64,000 nt of DNA from an uncultured Pirellula sp. (GTDB lineage Bacteria; Planctomycetota; Planctomycetia; Pirellulales; Pirellulaceae). The notes under the pieces are model-generated. The model made no database searches. It had not been told where the DNA came from and saw only the letters and a program-made list of their open reading frames with translations. Position numbers and translations under genes: made by a program. Shown piece after piece: positions 9,217 to 18,876 of this stretch; position 1 is the stretch's first letter, and each line of letters starts with the position of its first letter. The DNA lies in contig CAITIE010000091.1 in NCBI GenBank assembly GCA_903892355.1, positions 186,001 through 250,000 on the forward strand, read 5' to 3'.

Positions 9217-9356
9217 GTTGTTGAAAACTCTCTCTTAGGTTTGCATGGCCGGTAGCAGGCATTGCACAAGCCCCCTTATTATGCAGTTTCTCTGAAAAAA
9301 TACAGCAGCAGAATGCCTCTGGGGTTTTATCGCGAGGGAGTTACACTGGATGTTCT

Positions 9357-10127
9357 ATGAGTGAAATCGATCCCCGGAATGAAAATGTGTCGAAACCCAC
9401 CCCCGGCTTGCGAGGTTCTCGGAAATCCGAGGAACTGGAGCGGTTTACTGGAAGCGAATCGGAATTGATTGCGGCCCTTCGGCAAGTCTCCCGCGACATC
9501 GCGTTGGAGGGGGTGCCGGAGGAGGCTTGGCCCCTTCTGGCCAAATACTGCTTGCTGGTTTGGGATTGGAATGAAAAGCTCAACTTGACCCGGCACACGA
9601 CTCCCGAACTTTTCGTCAAGCGGGATCTTTTGGACAGTGTTTCTTTAGCGGCATTGCTCCGGCCCGAGGAAGAAGTTCTCGACGTTGGAACTGGGGGAGG
9701 GGTACCAGGAATTTTGGTGGCGATTTTACGTCCTGACATCCAAGTCACCTTGTGCGATAGCGTGGCCAAGAAAGCAAAAGTCGCTCAGGAAATCGTCGAT
9801 CGACTTGGCTTGGAGATACCGGTCTACCCAATAAGCTTGATCAAAGTGCTGGATGAGTTCCGTTATGACACCGTCTTTGCACGGGGTGTTGGGCCGCTCG
9901 AGCGTTTGTGTACATGGCTCCGGAACGAGTGGCACAAGATTGGACGATTGCTCGCGATCAAGGGCCCGCGTTGGGTCGAAGAGCGAGGCGAAGCGAGGCA
10001 TCGTGGGTTGCTCAAAGGTGTCGATTTACGGAGGCTGGTTTCTTACAACATGCCCGATACCGATTCGGAGAGCGTCATCCTGCAACTGTCGCGGCAGATG
10101 GGTGCCAAAGAAGTAGACGAATCGTAG
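9357..10127 (+). CDS. rsmG: 16S rRNA m7G527 methyltransferase RsmG
   Basis: 256 aa. It methylates N7 of G527 in 16S rRNA using S-adenosylmethionine. The SAM motif I is LDVGTGGGVPG (about residues 109-119), preceded by the family-typical NWNEKLNLT-like segment (WDWNEKLNLTRH) and followed by FARGVGPL and a KGPRW segment. About 45 extra residues at the N-terminus are polar and not conserved. The ATG at 9357 has GGAG about 14 nt upstream. It is divergent from glnS and alone; the 10128-10427 gap after it shows no gene and no terminator. Confidence 0.95.
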   Translation: MSEIDPRNENVSKPTPGLRGSRKSEELERFTGSESELIAALRQVSRDIALEGVPEEAWPLLAKYCLLVWDWNEKLNLTRHTTPELFVKRDLLDSVSLAALLRPEEEVLDVGTGGGVPGILVAILRPDIQVTLCDSVAKKAKVAQEIVDRLGLEIPVYPISLIKVLDEFRYDTVFARGVGPLERLCTWLRNEWHKIGRLLAIKGPRWVEERGEARHRGLLKGVDLRRLVSYNMPDTDSESVILQLSRQMGAKEVDES

Positions 10128-10427
10128 CGATTGGCGTTCAGTTCGGAGTGTCGCGAACGGGAAGCGAGGACGGGTAGAGAGCGGCTGGGGTTCAGTAGCG
10201 ACGCCGGATTTCGAAAGGTTTGCCCCTGGAATTTTGCCCGAAGGATTGGTCGAATCGCCGTCGCGGTATGCTAAACTTAGGAGACCCCAAAACACTGGGG
10301 TGCTCCGCGGTTGTGATGATTGAACCTCGGAACCCTACCTCAGCGCGGCCACGCGTGCCCATCGGCGTTGCTACCTTAACTCGTGTTTTCTTCCCTCGTT
10401 GGTATCCCTCCTTGGAATCGTGCGAAC

Positions 10428-13352
10428 ATGGTTCGGCTGGCTCGTTCAAAATCGACGAATGATTTGCCGTTGGGTTTTGTGCCGCCCCATCGCTGGCCTC
10501 AGCATGCTTGTATCGATTTTCTCCGATGCGTTGTCGCGGTTGGTTCTATCATCATTGCGCTAGGCTCGATTTCGATTGCGTACCAAGAGACAGGTGCAAC
10601 GGAGCAGATCGAGTTTTTTGAAAAGCGCGTGCGTCCGATTTTGGTGGAGCGGTGCTACGAGTGCCATGGGGCGAACGAAGCGAGCGGTGGTTTGCGATTG
10701 GACCATCGCGACGGGTTGCTTCTGGGGGGAGACAGTGGCGCGGCACTGGTACCAAAGAACCCCGAAGCGAGTTTGATTGTTCGTGCGGTCAAATACCACG
10801 ATGCTGATTTGCAGATGCCGCCAACAGGTGCGATCCCTGCGGCTGAGGTTGCTGTGCTCGAGGAGTGGATACGTTCTGGGGCCGTGGATCCGAGGGAAAG
10901 CATTCCTGAGCTGGACAACAATAAGCCGAACGGGATGAGTATTGCGGATGGGAAGGAGTTCTGGTCGATGCGACCACTCGCCGATCCCGCGATTCCTAAA
11001 GTCCAGAATGCGGAATGGGTACAAACGCCGATCGATGCATTTGTCTTAGAGCGACTGGAAGAATTGGGGATTGCCCCAGCACCGCGTGCATCCCGCAGGG
11101 ATTTACTGCGCCGAATGACTTTGGATTTGATCGGCGTGCCTCCAACGCTGGAGGAGCTTCAAGCGTTGGAAGTGGACGGTTCCGAAGATGCGATCGAACG
11201 ATGTGTCGATCGGCTATTGAGTTCGCCGCAGTACGGAGTCCGGTTCGGCCGGCATTGGCTCGACGTAGCTCGTTATGCCGATTCCAACGGCCTCGATGAG
11301 AACATCGCGTACGGGAATGCTTGGCGGTATCGCGACTATGTCATCGACTCGTTCAATGCCGACAAACCATTCGATCGTTTTCTTGAGGAACAGATCGCTG
11401 GGGATTTGCTTCCCGATTCTAATCGGGAGACCGTGACCGGTACCGGCTTCCTGGTGCTCGGAGCCAAAGTCCTCGCGGAACCGGACCGGGACAAGCTGGT
11501 GATGGACACCATCGACGAACAACTTGATGCGATCGGAAAGTGCTTCATGGGGATGACACTCGGTTGTGTTCGATGCCACGATCACAAGTTCGATCCGATC
11601 AAGCAGCGTGACTATTACGCGCTTGCTGCCATCTTTAAGGGAACAAAAACGTTCGGTGATTCCAATTTTGGAGCGATCAAGCATTGGAATGAGATTTCCT
11701 ATGCATCGGCCGAGGAAAAGACATCTTTGAATGCGGTGAATGCAACGATTGCTGAAAAGCAGGGGGCATTCAGCACTGCGAAAAATACCACAATGCAAAA
11801 GCTGCGAGAACGCGTTCGTTCGCAGGCTGCGTTGTATTTAGCGACTGCATCGAGGCTTGACTCGTCAGCGACATTGAATGAATGGGCAGAGGCTGGTGCG
11901 GAACACGGATTGCATTCGCGAGTCTTGGCCCATTGCCGAAAGCATTTAGAGTTCCACACCGACGATCCTTTGTTCGAGGCGTGGCGAGACATGGCATCGC
12001 GAGGGGAGGTTGATTCGATCCTTTGCCATTACCAATCGCTATTCGATACATCCCAAAAAGCGTGGGCGGAAGCCAAGAACGCCGATCCGAAGGTCACAGC
12101 GCTTGTGGATCCCATGCAGGAGCGAGCAAGAGTTGCCCTCGGTGATGTCGGTGGATTCTTAGCGATTCCCGCAAAGATGGAGCATGCGCTCGATGAGGAA
12201 ACCCTTGAGAACCTCCATGCGCTAGCGACCGAGGCGAGGCTGATCGAAAGTTCGGCGCCGGACGAAACCGCAGTGATGGGAGTTTCCGATCGCGGGGTAA
12301 TCGAAGGGATTCCAATCCACATCCGAGGAAGCCACCGCAATCTTGGGGATGTTGTCCGCAGAGATTTTCCGGAAGTCATGCGCACGTACGGCGAGCATCC
12401 CGTCTTCAATCGGCGCAGCAGTGGCCGTTTGGAGCTGGCGCGATGGTTATCGAGCCCTAATCATCCATTGACTGCCCGCGTGATCGTCAATCGAGTATGG
12501 CGTTGGCACTTTGGAAGAGGATTGGTCCCATCCACCGAAAACTTTGGCAGGCTCGGTGATCGTCCATCGCATCCTGAGCTTCTTGATTTTTTGGCCCGTT
12601 GGTTTATCGAGTCGGGCTGGTCGATCAAAGAACTGAATCGATTGATCATGAGTTCGAGTGTGTATCAAATGGCCAGTCAGCATGAGTCCACCGAGCAAGC
12701 GGTAGCGATCGATCCAGAGAACCAATCGCTTTGGCGATTACGTACTCAGCGATTGTCCGCTGAGCAAATCCGAGACTCGATCCTGTTCGTTGCTGGCAAT
12801 CTCGATTTGAGGCTGGGCGGGAAATCGGTACCTCTTCGGAATCGCCAGTTTGTTTTCGACCACACCTCCATCGATCATACTCGTTACGATAGCATGCGAA
12901 GGACCGTTTACCTGCCAATCATTCGAAACCATCTCTTCTCGCATTTGGAGCAGTTTGATTTCCCGGACCCAACCATGCCGGGAGGAGATCGGCAGTCGAC
13001 CACAGTGGCGCCACAAGCGCTTCTGCTCATGAACTCGGAGTGGGTTCTCGATGCGTCGGACAATCTTGCTCGAGCATGTTTGGATTCAGCGACTACTTCC
13101 GACGGCCGTTTGCAGTGGTTGTACCACCAAGTGCTCGGCCGGGAGGCAACCGATTCGGAGAGGAACAAGTCCCTTGCCTTTGTCGAGTCCCTCATCGCGT
13201 CCGGTGATGCTTCGCCGGACAGCATGGTTTCAACGCCAATCGACCCATTGCAAACGGCTGGAACGCGGGCAGTGGATTCCCTCGAGCGGAAAGCTTGGGG
13301 GCTTTTGGCGCAGAACTTATTAATCTGCAATGAGTTTTTCTTTGCACGGTAA
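10428..13352 (+). CDS. PSCyt1/DUF1549/DUF1553 cytochrome-type protein
   Basis: About 974 aa from the ATG at 10428 (an in-frame GTG lies at 10383). A hydrophobic export segment sits near residues 35-52. The PSCyt1 part holds a haem c site C76-YE-C79-H80. The DUF1549 part contains a second CxxCH (C380-VR-C383-H384) in the family motif CHDHKFDPI. The C-terminal DUF1553 part has the typical NRVWRWHFGRGLV and TDNFG-like (TENFGRLG) segments. These proteins are a planctomycete hallmark and almost always precede a DUF1501 gene, as here, 20 nt downstream. They are thought to act outside the cytoplasmic membrane in polymer breakdown; the reaction is not known. Confidence 0.93.
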   Translation: MVRLARSKSTNDLPLGFVPPHRWPQHACIDFLRCVVAVGSIIIALGSISIAYQETGATEQIEFFEKRVRPILVERCYECHGANEASGGLRLDHRDGLLLGGDSGAALVPKNPEASLIVRAVKYHDADLQMPPTGAIPAAEVAVLEEWIRSGAVDPRESIPELDNNKPNGMSIADGKEFWSMRPLADPAIPKVQNAEWVQTPIDAFVLERLEELGIAPAPRASRRDLLRRMTLDLIGVPPTLEELQALEVDGSEDAIERCVDRLLSSPQYGVRFGRHWLDVARYADSNGLDENIAYGNAWRYRDYVIDSFNADKPFDRFLEEQIAGDLLPDSNRETVTGTGFLVLGAKVLAEPDRDKLVMDTIDEQLDAIGKCFMGMTLGCVRCHDHKFDPIKQRDYYALAAIFKGTKTFGDSNFGAIKHWNEISYASAEEKTSLNAVNATIAEKQGAFSTAKNTTMQKLRERVRSQAALYLATASRLDSSATLNEWAEAGAEHGLHSRVLAHCRKHLEFHTDDPLFEAWRDMASRGEVDSILCHYQSLFDTSQKAWAEAKNADPKVTALVDPMQERARVALGDVGGFLAIPAKMEHALDEETLENLHALATEARLIESSAPDETAVMGVSDRGVIEGIPIHIRGSHRNLGDVVRRDFPEVMRTYGEHPVFNRRSSGRLELARWLSSPNHPLTARVIVNRVWRWHFGRGLVPSTENFGRLGDRPSHPELLDFLARWFIESGWSIKELNRLIMSSSVYQMASQHESTEQAVAIDPENQSLWRLRTQRLSAEQIRDSILFVAGNLDLRLGGKSVPLRNRQFVFDHTSIDHTRYDSMRRTVYLPIIRNHLFSHLEQFDFPDPTMPGGDRQSTTVAPQALLLMNSEWVLDASDNLARACLDSATTSDGRLQWLYHQVLGREATDSERNKSLAFVESLIASGDASPDSMVSTPIDPLQTAGTRAVDSLERKAWGLLAQNLLICNEFFFAR

Positions 13353-13372
13353 ACCGAAGGGGCCTCAAATTT

Positions 13373-14815
13373 ATGAACGACTTATGGAATAGCCAAGAGA
13401 TCGCAATGGAGCTTGCCTCCCGACGGAGGATGCTCAAGTCGACTGCGCTCGGGTTTGGCTATTTAGCGTTTGAGTCGTTGCTGAGTTCCCTGGCAATGGG
13501 TGGCGAATCGGCCGTTCGGACCAATCCGCTAGCTCCTAAAACGCCGCATTTTTTGCCTCGTGCCAAGCGTATTGTTTTCATGTTTATGAAGGGTGGGCCT
13601 TCTCATGTCGATACGTTTGATCCGAAACCATTGTTGACTCGTGATGATGGCAAGCCACCTCCGTTTGAGTTGCCGCGAGTGGTATTCGCTCAGCAGGGCA
13701 ACCTGTTGAAATCCCCTTGGAAATTTCATCAGCATGGAGAGTCTGGTTTGCCCGTCAGCGAGTTGTTTCCTAATGTCGCGAAACATGTTGACAAGCTTTG
13801 CGTGCTGCGATCTCTGCATGGGAGCAATCCCGCTCACGGTGGTGCGCTGCTCAAGATCCACACGGGGAGCGACCAGTTTGTCCGGCCTAGTCTCGGGGCG
13901 TGGGTTACCTATGGCCTAGGTACTGAGAATCAGGATCTGCCCGCGTTTGTCACCATTTGTCCTACGTTGGCCCATGGCGGAGTGAACAACTGGGGGGCGG
14001 CATTCCTGCCCACCTACTGCCAAGGAACACCGATCGGAAACGCGAGCCAACAAGTCGTCCAGGCGTCTGTCCAGCATATTGCGAATCCGAAAATTGGAAA
14101 GTCGGAACAACGCAAACAACTCGATCTGCTCGAGGACATGAACCAGTCCTATGCGCAGGCCAATCCATTCGATGCGGCAATCGAAGGACGACTCGGCGCG
14201 TTTGAACTCGCTTATCGCATGCAGACATCGATGCCGGAGATTCAGGACCTTCGATCGGAAACGGAGGCGACGATGCGATTGTATGGAATCGATGATCCCG
14301 TCACCGAGAATTTTGGACGCGAATGTTTGATGGCGCGTCGTTTCTTGGAACGGGGCGTGCGTTTTGTACAAGTCACCCATAGCGATAGTGAAGTGCAATG
14401 GGACCAGCATAGCGATCTGTACCACGGGCATACAAAGAATGCAGCCGAGGTGGATAAACCCATCGCAGGCTTTTTAACCGACTTGGAGCAAAGAGGATTG
14501 TTGCAGGACACCCTCGTCCTATGGGGTGGTGAATTCGGTCGGACGCCGACTTCCCAAGGCAACGGCCGAGATCACAATCCCCATGGGTTCTGCATGTGGA
14601 TGGCAGGCGGAGGGGTTAAGGGTGGATATGCCTATGGTGCGACCGATGACTATGGGTACTATGCGGCGGACAACAAAATGCACATCAACGATTTGCATGC
14701 GACCATCCTGCACCTGCTAGGTTTGGACCACGAGCGTCTCACGTATCGCTACGCAGGCAGAGATTTTCGGTTGACGGATGTCGCTGGTCGCGTCGCTACG
14801 GATATCTTGGCGTAG
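13373..14815 (+). CDS. DUF1501 Tat-exported protein
   Basis: 480 aa, full length for the family. The N-terminus has a twin-arginine-like signal (SRRRMLKSTALGFGYLAF), so it is folded before export; the ATG at 13406 is a possible shorter start. Family motifs are present: MKGGPSHVDTFDPKP, an alkaline-phosphatase-like core with WDQHSDLYHGH, and near the end GGEFGRTP and GRDHNPHGFCMWMAGGGVKGG. The fold belongs to the alkaline phosphatase/sulfatase superfamily. It is the usual partner of the preceding PSD1-type gene and is very probably co-transcribed with it. Confidence 0.93.
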   Translation: MNDLWNSQEIAMELASRRRMLKSTALGFGYLAFESLLSSLAMGGESAVRTNPLAPKTPHFLPRAKRIVFMFMKGGPSHVDTFDPKPLLTRDDGKPPPFELPRVVFAQQGNLLKSPWKFHQHGESGLPVSELFPNVAKHVDKLCVLRSLHGSNPAHGGALLKIHTGSDQFVRPSLGAWVTYGLGTENQDLPAFVTICPTLAHGGVNNWGAAFLPTYCQGTPIGNASQQVVQASVQHIANPKIGKSEQRKQLDLLEDMNQSYAQANPFDAAIEGRLGAFELAYRMQTSMPEIQDLRSETEATMRLYGIDDPVTENFGRECLMARRFLERGVRFVQVTHSDSEVQWDQHSDLYHGHTKNAAEVDKPIAGFLTDLEQRGLLQDTLVLWGGEFGRTPTSQGNGRDHNPHGFCMWMAGGGVKGGYAYGATDDYGYYAADNKMHINDLHATILHLLGLDHERLTYRYAGRDFRLTDVAGRVATDILA

Positions 14816-14831
14816 GGGACAGAAAGTCCAT

Positions 14832-14872
14832 AAAAAAAGCCATGGTATGTCGCTCCATCGCCATACCATGGC
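14832..14872 (-). terminator. Intrinsic terminator between convergent genes
   Basis: A perfect 11-bp stem, GCCATGGTATG and its complement (14839-14849 and 14862-14872), with a 12-nt loop. On the minus strand a run of seven T follows (14838-14832). It serves the minus-strand gene ending at 15047 and lies only 17 nt after the DUF1501 stop, where its stem could also help end the plus-strand transcript. The remaining 14873-15046 spacer shows no gene. Confidence 0.85.
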
Positions 14873-15046
14873 CCAATTGTCGGTTGGCCCACTCTCTCGA
14901 GCGGGTCGACTAACCAATCCGTGCTACCTTTGTTATCGGCAAGTTTGATTGGTTTATAAGAGTCCGTTGTCGATGCTGTTACAGATTACCTAGGAGGAAC
15001 TGCCAACTAGCCGCTCGTTCAAAATCGCGCAAAAGAAACGAGCCGT

Positions 15047-15772
15047 TTACCTGGAGATACCCACTGGGGCATTTGCCGCCATTGGTGGAATCGATGGAAT
15101 CGCATAAATCTGGCTTGGGGCAGCCAAACGATTGGAGGGAGTGGGTACCTGCGTTGCATTAAACGCTGGGGCTGCTGCAGGAGCGGCGGTTGGGATGGCA
15201 GTATCGCAAGTGGGAGCGGGTTTGAATAGTTTGTGGACTCCGAGTGGCTTACAACCGGTGGAGCACGCCGTCGTCGGTTCGCTGTACAGGCTCGAAAAGG
15301 TTGCTTTTTTAGCGAGTCCTTGATGGGTCCGGTAGCGGTTGAGGCGAGTTGAGGCAGTATCGCAGTCTGTGCCATTGGACGCGGTACCATTACCGCAATT
15401 AGCGTCGCCACAAATGGTAGAAGGATGAGAATGAAGTCCTCGCTTGGCATCGAGGCAATCGCAACCGTTCAGATGATGATAAAGGTGGTTCAGCCGTGCG
15501 GCCCGCTCCGCTGGGTAGCTTGACCAAAGGTTGGGATGGCAGGGGTCTGCATCCATCAGGAGGGCCAAGGGAGAATGGGAGTCTGCATTGCCTTGCGGAT
15601 TTCCACAGGGAATCATCTGCTGTGTCGCAAACATCGGCTGCGGTGAATAGTTGGACGCGACAGCCGTCGCGTCGTTAACCTGGGCAGAAGTTGCGAGTTG
15701 TGCCGAAGCTGCGGTAGAGAGCGAAACGGAACCGGCAGCGAACAAAACAAACGCTTGCATCATGCGGCGCAT
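15047..15772 (-). CDS. Cys-rich secreted protein of unknown function
   Basis: 241 aa. The signal peptide is clear (MRRMMQAF, then a hydrophobic core, cleavage after ASA at about residue 24). The mature protein has about a dozen Cys, many next to Gly or Asp (NGCDCLDAKRG, ICGDANCGNG, ACSTGCKP), and a His-rich stretch around residues 95-115 (LNHLYHHLNG). The C-terminal 50 residues are Ala/Pro-rich. Metal binding or disulfide cross-linking fits the composition but is inference; I know no named family. GGGA lies 8 nt before the ATG. A dyad GGCTGGG/CCCAGCC (15808-15836) lies in the likely leader. Confidence 0.75.
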   Translation of the reverse strand: MRRMMQAFVLFAAGSVSLSTAASAQLATSAQVNDATAVASNYSPQPMFATQQMIPCGNPQGNADSHSPLALLMDADPCHPNLWSSYPAERAARLNHLYHHLNGCDCLDAKRGLHSHPSTICGDANCGNGTASNGTDCDTASTRLNRYRTHQGLAKKATFSSLYSEPTTACSTGCKPLGVHKLFKPAPTCDTAIPTAAPAAAPAFNATQVPTPSNRLAAPSQIYAIPSIPPMAANAPVGISR

Positions 15773-16338
15773 AGCAAATCCCTTTATTGGTCATCCTTGA
15801 TCGGCATGGCTGGGGCAGCCAAAGGCTATCCCAGCCCATCATTTCCTATAAATATCGATCCCAAGTGGGGTAGGCGAGAAACCCTTTGAGCGTGACGACA
15901 TATAGTCACTTTCACCGAGCGCGATCCTCTCGGCGGGTTCGCTACCTCCACTTGTCTGGTCGACACTACTACTTTGCACCCGGGTGGATGGCACGCAAAC
16001 CAGCGGAAGGAATTTCCCAAGCTGTTGGCAGGATTCGGTGCGATGGGCGACGGGAATACACGAGAAACCGATCGCGGGGGAGTTGCTGGAATTGGTGTGT
16101 TTTACGACTGCGCAAACAGATTCGCCCGGTCGTTTTCTTAGATTTTGACAATCGGCCGTTCGGAATCAGACTAGAAAGCTATCCTATTCGGAATAGCTTG
16201 CCTAACAGTTAAAATAGCACAGCAATTAGAACGCATGGCGGCAATGGCTCGCGTTGCCTATCGGGCGAATTTCGCAGCGGAGTGGCGGGTTGCGAATCGA
16301 GTGCTCAATCCCCTTGAAACCAACAACCAGGAAAAATT
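15773..16338. other. Gene-free spacer between divergent genes
   Basis: 566 nt between the Cys-rich protein and the M1-type peptidase gene. It holds two dyads near the left gene (GGCTGGG/CCCAGCC at 15808-15836 and the nested TGGCTG/CAGCCA) and a small one, AGCTAT/ATAGCT, near 16178-16200. A plus-strand frame at 15886-16212 has arginine-rich, non-protein-like composition and no ribosome-binding site. I see no RNA gene. Confidence 0.6.
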
Positions 16339-18876
16339 ATGTTTTTTGAGAATCGAGTCCCAGATGCCATCGCGTCGGTTTTCGCGATCTTATTCAGCGG
16401 GTTCGTGGGTGGCGGCATCGTGAACGCGCAGCCATTCCCCAATCGCAAGCTAGGACAAGAAGACAAGTTTCGACAGCTTGAGGAGATCCTCCCGACCCCA
16501 AACTCATACCGTTCTGCCGCGGGTGAACCTGGGCCGGATTATTGGCAGCAGCGTGTCGACTACAGCATCGACGTAACATTGAATGATTCCGATCAGTCGA
16601 TTGCAGGGTCCGAGACGATTCGCTACCGCAATCAGTCGCCGCATACGCTCCGGTATTTCTGGGTGCAAATCGATCCGAACTTGTTTGCTCCCGATAGCGA
16701 CGCCAACCGCACGCGTGGGATGCGAGGCTCATTCTCGAATCGCGTATCCACGGCGGAAATGGAATCGATTCAAGAACGCCGCCGGTTTGATGGGAGCTGT
16801 AAGATTGAATCGGTGACCGACTCCCTCGATCGGCCGCTGAAGACTTTTGTCGTCGACACGATGATGCGGATCGATCTCGCCGAACCGCTCCTTACCGGAG
16901 AAGAGTTTTCGCTCAAAATTCGTTGGTCGTACAAGATCAACAATGCGAAACTCCTCAACGGAAGAACCGGTTATGAGTTTTTTGAAAAGGATGGGAATTA
17001 CATTTACGAGATTGCCCAGTGGTTCCCACGCCTGGCCGCATACACGGATGTTACCGGTTGGCAGCATAAGCAGTATTTGGGACAGGGTGAATTTACACTC
17101 GAGTTTGGCGACTATCACGTTCGGATTACGGCGCCCGCCGACCATATCGTCGCATCGACAGGAGAATTGCAGAACCCGAACGAGGTTTTAACTGCGGAGC
17201 AACAAGCGAGGTTGGTCACTGCGCAGTCCGCCGAACGCCCCGTTTTCATTGTGACTCCTGAGGAAGCGAAGGAGAACGAGAAGGAAGGGACAGACGCCAC
17301 TAAGACTTGGATCTTCAGGGCGGAAAACGTCCGTGATTTTGCATTCGCGTCGAGCCGAAAATTCATCTGGGATGCGCAAGGCCACCAAGTGAACGACCAT
17401 CGCGTCATGGCGATGAGCTACTACCCCAACGAAGGAGAACCCCTTTGGAGCAAATACTCCACGCACGCGATTATCCATACTCTTAATGTTTATAGCCGTT
17501 ACACATTCGATTACCCTTACCCTGTCGCCATCAGTGTGAACGGACCCGTCGGTGGTATGGAATATCCAATGATCTGCTTCAATGGACCTCGTCCCAAAGA
17601 AGATGGTACCTACTCGGCGAATACCAAATACGCGTTGATTACGGTGGTGATCCACGAGGTGGGGCATAACTATTTTCCGATGATCGTCAACAGCGATGAG
17701 CGGCAGTGGTCTTGGATGGACGAAGGGCTCAATACGTTCCTGCAGTACTTGGCCGAGCAGGAATGGGAGGAGAATTATCCATCGCAACGCGGGGAGCCCG
17801 AATTGATTGTGCCTTACATGCAAAGCACGAATCAAGTGCCGATCATGACCAATAGCGACTCCATCATTCAATTTGGCCCCAATGCCTATAGCAAACCGGC
17901 AACCGCTTTAAATGTTTTGCGGGAAACGATCCTCGGACGCGAGTTATTTGATTTCGCGTTTAAGGAATACGCGCGACGCTGGAAATTCAAACGACCGATG
18001 CCAGCCGATTTTTTCCGAACCATGGAAGATGCGACCGGCCGGGATCTTGATTGGTTTTGGCGCGGCTGGTTCTACACGACGGATCATTGCGATATCGCTC
18101 TCGATAAAATCGAGGTCTTCATGCTCGATGGCCGAACACCTGACGAGGCAGCTCAGGAGTTGAAAGACAAGAAAGAGGCTCGTCTCCCAACCCTATCGCA
18201 GCAGCGCAATAAGGAATTGCCGAAACGAGCCGATCAGTATCCAGAGCTCAAGGATTTTTATAACGAATACGATCCCAATGAGGTCACCGATGAGCAGCGT
18301 CGCGCGTACGAAAAAGGTCTCAGCGAGCTGAGCGAAAAAGACAAAGCGTTGCTGGATACAACCGATCGTTTTTATCGCATTCAATTCAAGAATGTCGGCG
18401 GTTTGATCATGCCCGTCATCTTGCTAGTTACCCTCGAAGATGGCAGCACCCAAGAGATTCGAATACCAGCGGAGGTTTGGCGCATGGACACAAACCAGTG
18501 CGACACACTGGTTGTCACCGAGCAACCTATCGTGAAATTTGAGCTGGATCCCTATCGAGAGACTGCGGATGTGAATCGGGACAACAATCATTTCCCAACA
18601 GTGATCGAACCATCTCGGTTCCAGCTGTTCAAAGGCCAACGCCGCTCCTCAGACGATAATCCGATGGCAAAAGCAAAACGGGCTGCGGAAGCGGCACAGA
18701 AGGCAAAGGAAGCTGAAGAGCAAAAAGAATCGACAGAAAAGAAAAACACGGCTGAGGATACGACCAACCCGACCGATCCGGAGAAGAAGGTTGATTCGGA
18801 TAAGAAGGTAGAGACCGACAAGAAGAAGGAAAAGAAAGAAAAGAAGGCCAAGAAACGGAGCCTTCTGAATGTTTAA
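16339..18876 (+). CDS. M1-family (gluzincin) metallopeptidase, exported
   Basis: 845 aa. An export signal covers residues 1-30 (cleavage near VNAQ). The peptidase unit contains the zinc site H439-E440-VG-H443, with the third ligand Glu462 in WSWMDEG, the exact HExxH-N18-E spacing of family M1. The exopeptidase GxMEN motif appears as GGMEYP about 55 residues earlier, so substrate-end recognition differs from classical aminopeptidases. The last 75 residues are a Lys/Glu/Ala-rich, probably disordered tail. AGGAA precedes the ATG. The next gene starts 8 nt before its stop, so the two form an operon with the DUF6702-like protein. Confidence 0.92.
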   Translation: MFFENRVPDAIASVFAILFSGFVGGGIVNAQPFPNRKLGQEDKFRQLEEILPTPNSYRSAAGEPGPDYWQQRVDYSIDVTLNDSDQSIAGSETIRYRNQSPHTLRYFWVQIDPNLFAPDSDANRTRGMRGSFSNRVSTAEMESIQERRRFDGSCKIESVTDSLDRPLKTFVVDTMMRIDLAEPLLTGEEFSLKIRWSYKINNAKLLNGRTGYEFFEKDGNYIYEIAQWFPRLAAYTDVTGWQHKQYLGQGEFTLEFGDYHVRITAPADHIVASTGELQNPNEVLTAEQQARLVTAQSAERPVFIVTPEEAKENEKEGTDATKTWIFRAENVRDFAFASSRKFIWDAQGHQVNDHRVMAMSYYPNEGEPLWSKYSTHAIIHTLNVYSRYTFDYPYPVAISVNGPVGGMEYPMICFNGPRPKEDGTYSANTKYALITVVIHEVGHNYFPMIVNSDERQWSWMDEGLNTFLQYLAEQEWEENYPSQRGEPELIVPYMQSTNQVPIMTNSDSIIQFGPNAYSKPATALNVLRETILGRELFDFAFKEYARRWKFKRPMPADFFRTMEDATGRDLDWFWRGWFYTTDHCDIALDKIEVFMLDGRTPDEAAQELKDKKEARLPTLSQQRNKELPKRADQYPELKDFYNEYDPNEVTDEQRRAYEKGLSELSEKDKALLDTTDRFYRIQFKNVGGLIMPVILLVTLEDGSTQEIRIPAEVWRMDTNQCDTLVVTEQPIVKFELDPYRETADVNRDNNHFPTVIEPSRFQLFKGQRRSSDDNPMAKAKRAAEAAQKAKEAEEQKESTEKKNTAEDTTNPTDPEKKVDSDKKVETDKKKEKKEKKAKKRSLLNV

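Noticed and set aside
15886-16212. 108-codon plus-strand frame in the spacer before the M1-type peptidase gene
   Set aside because: Arg-rich composition, no ribosome-binding site and no recognisable motif.
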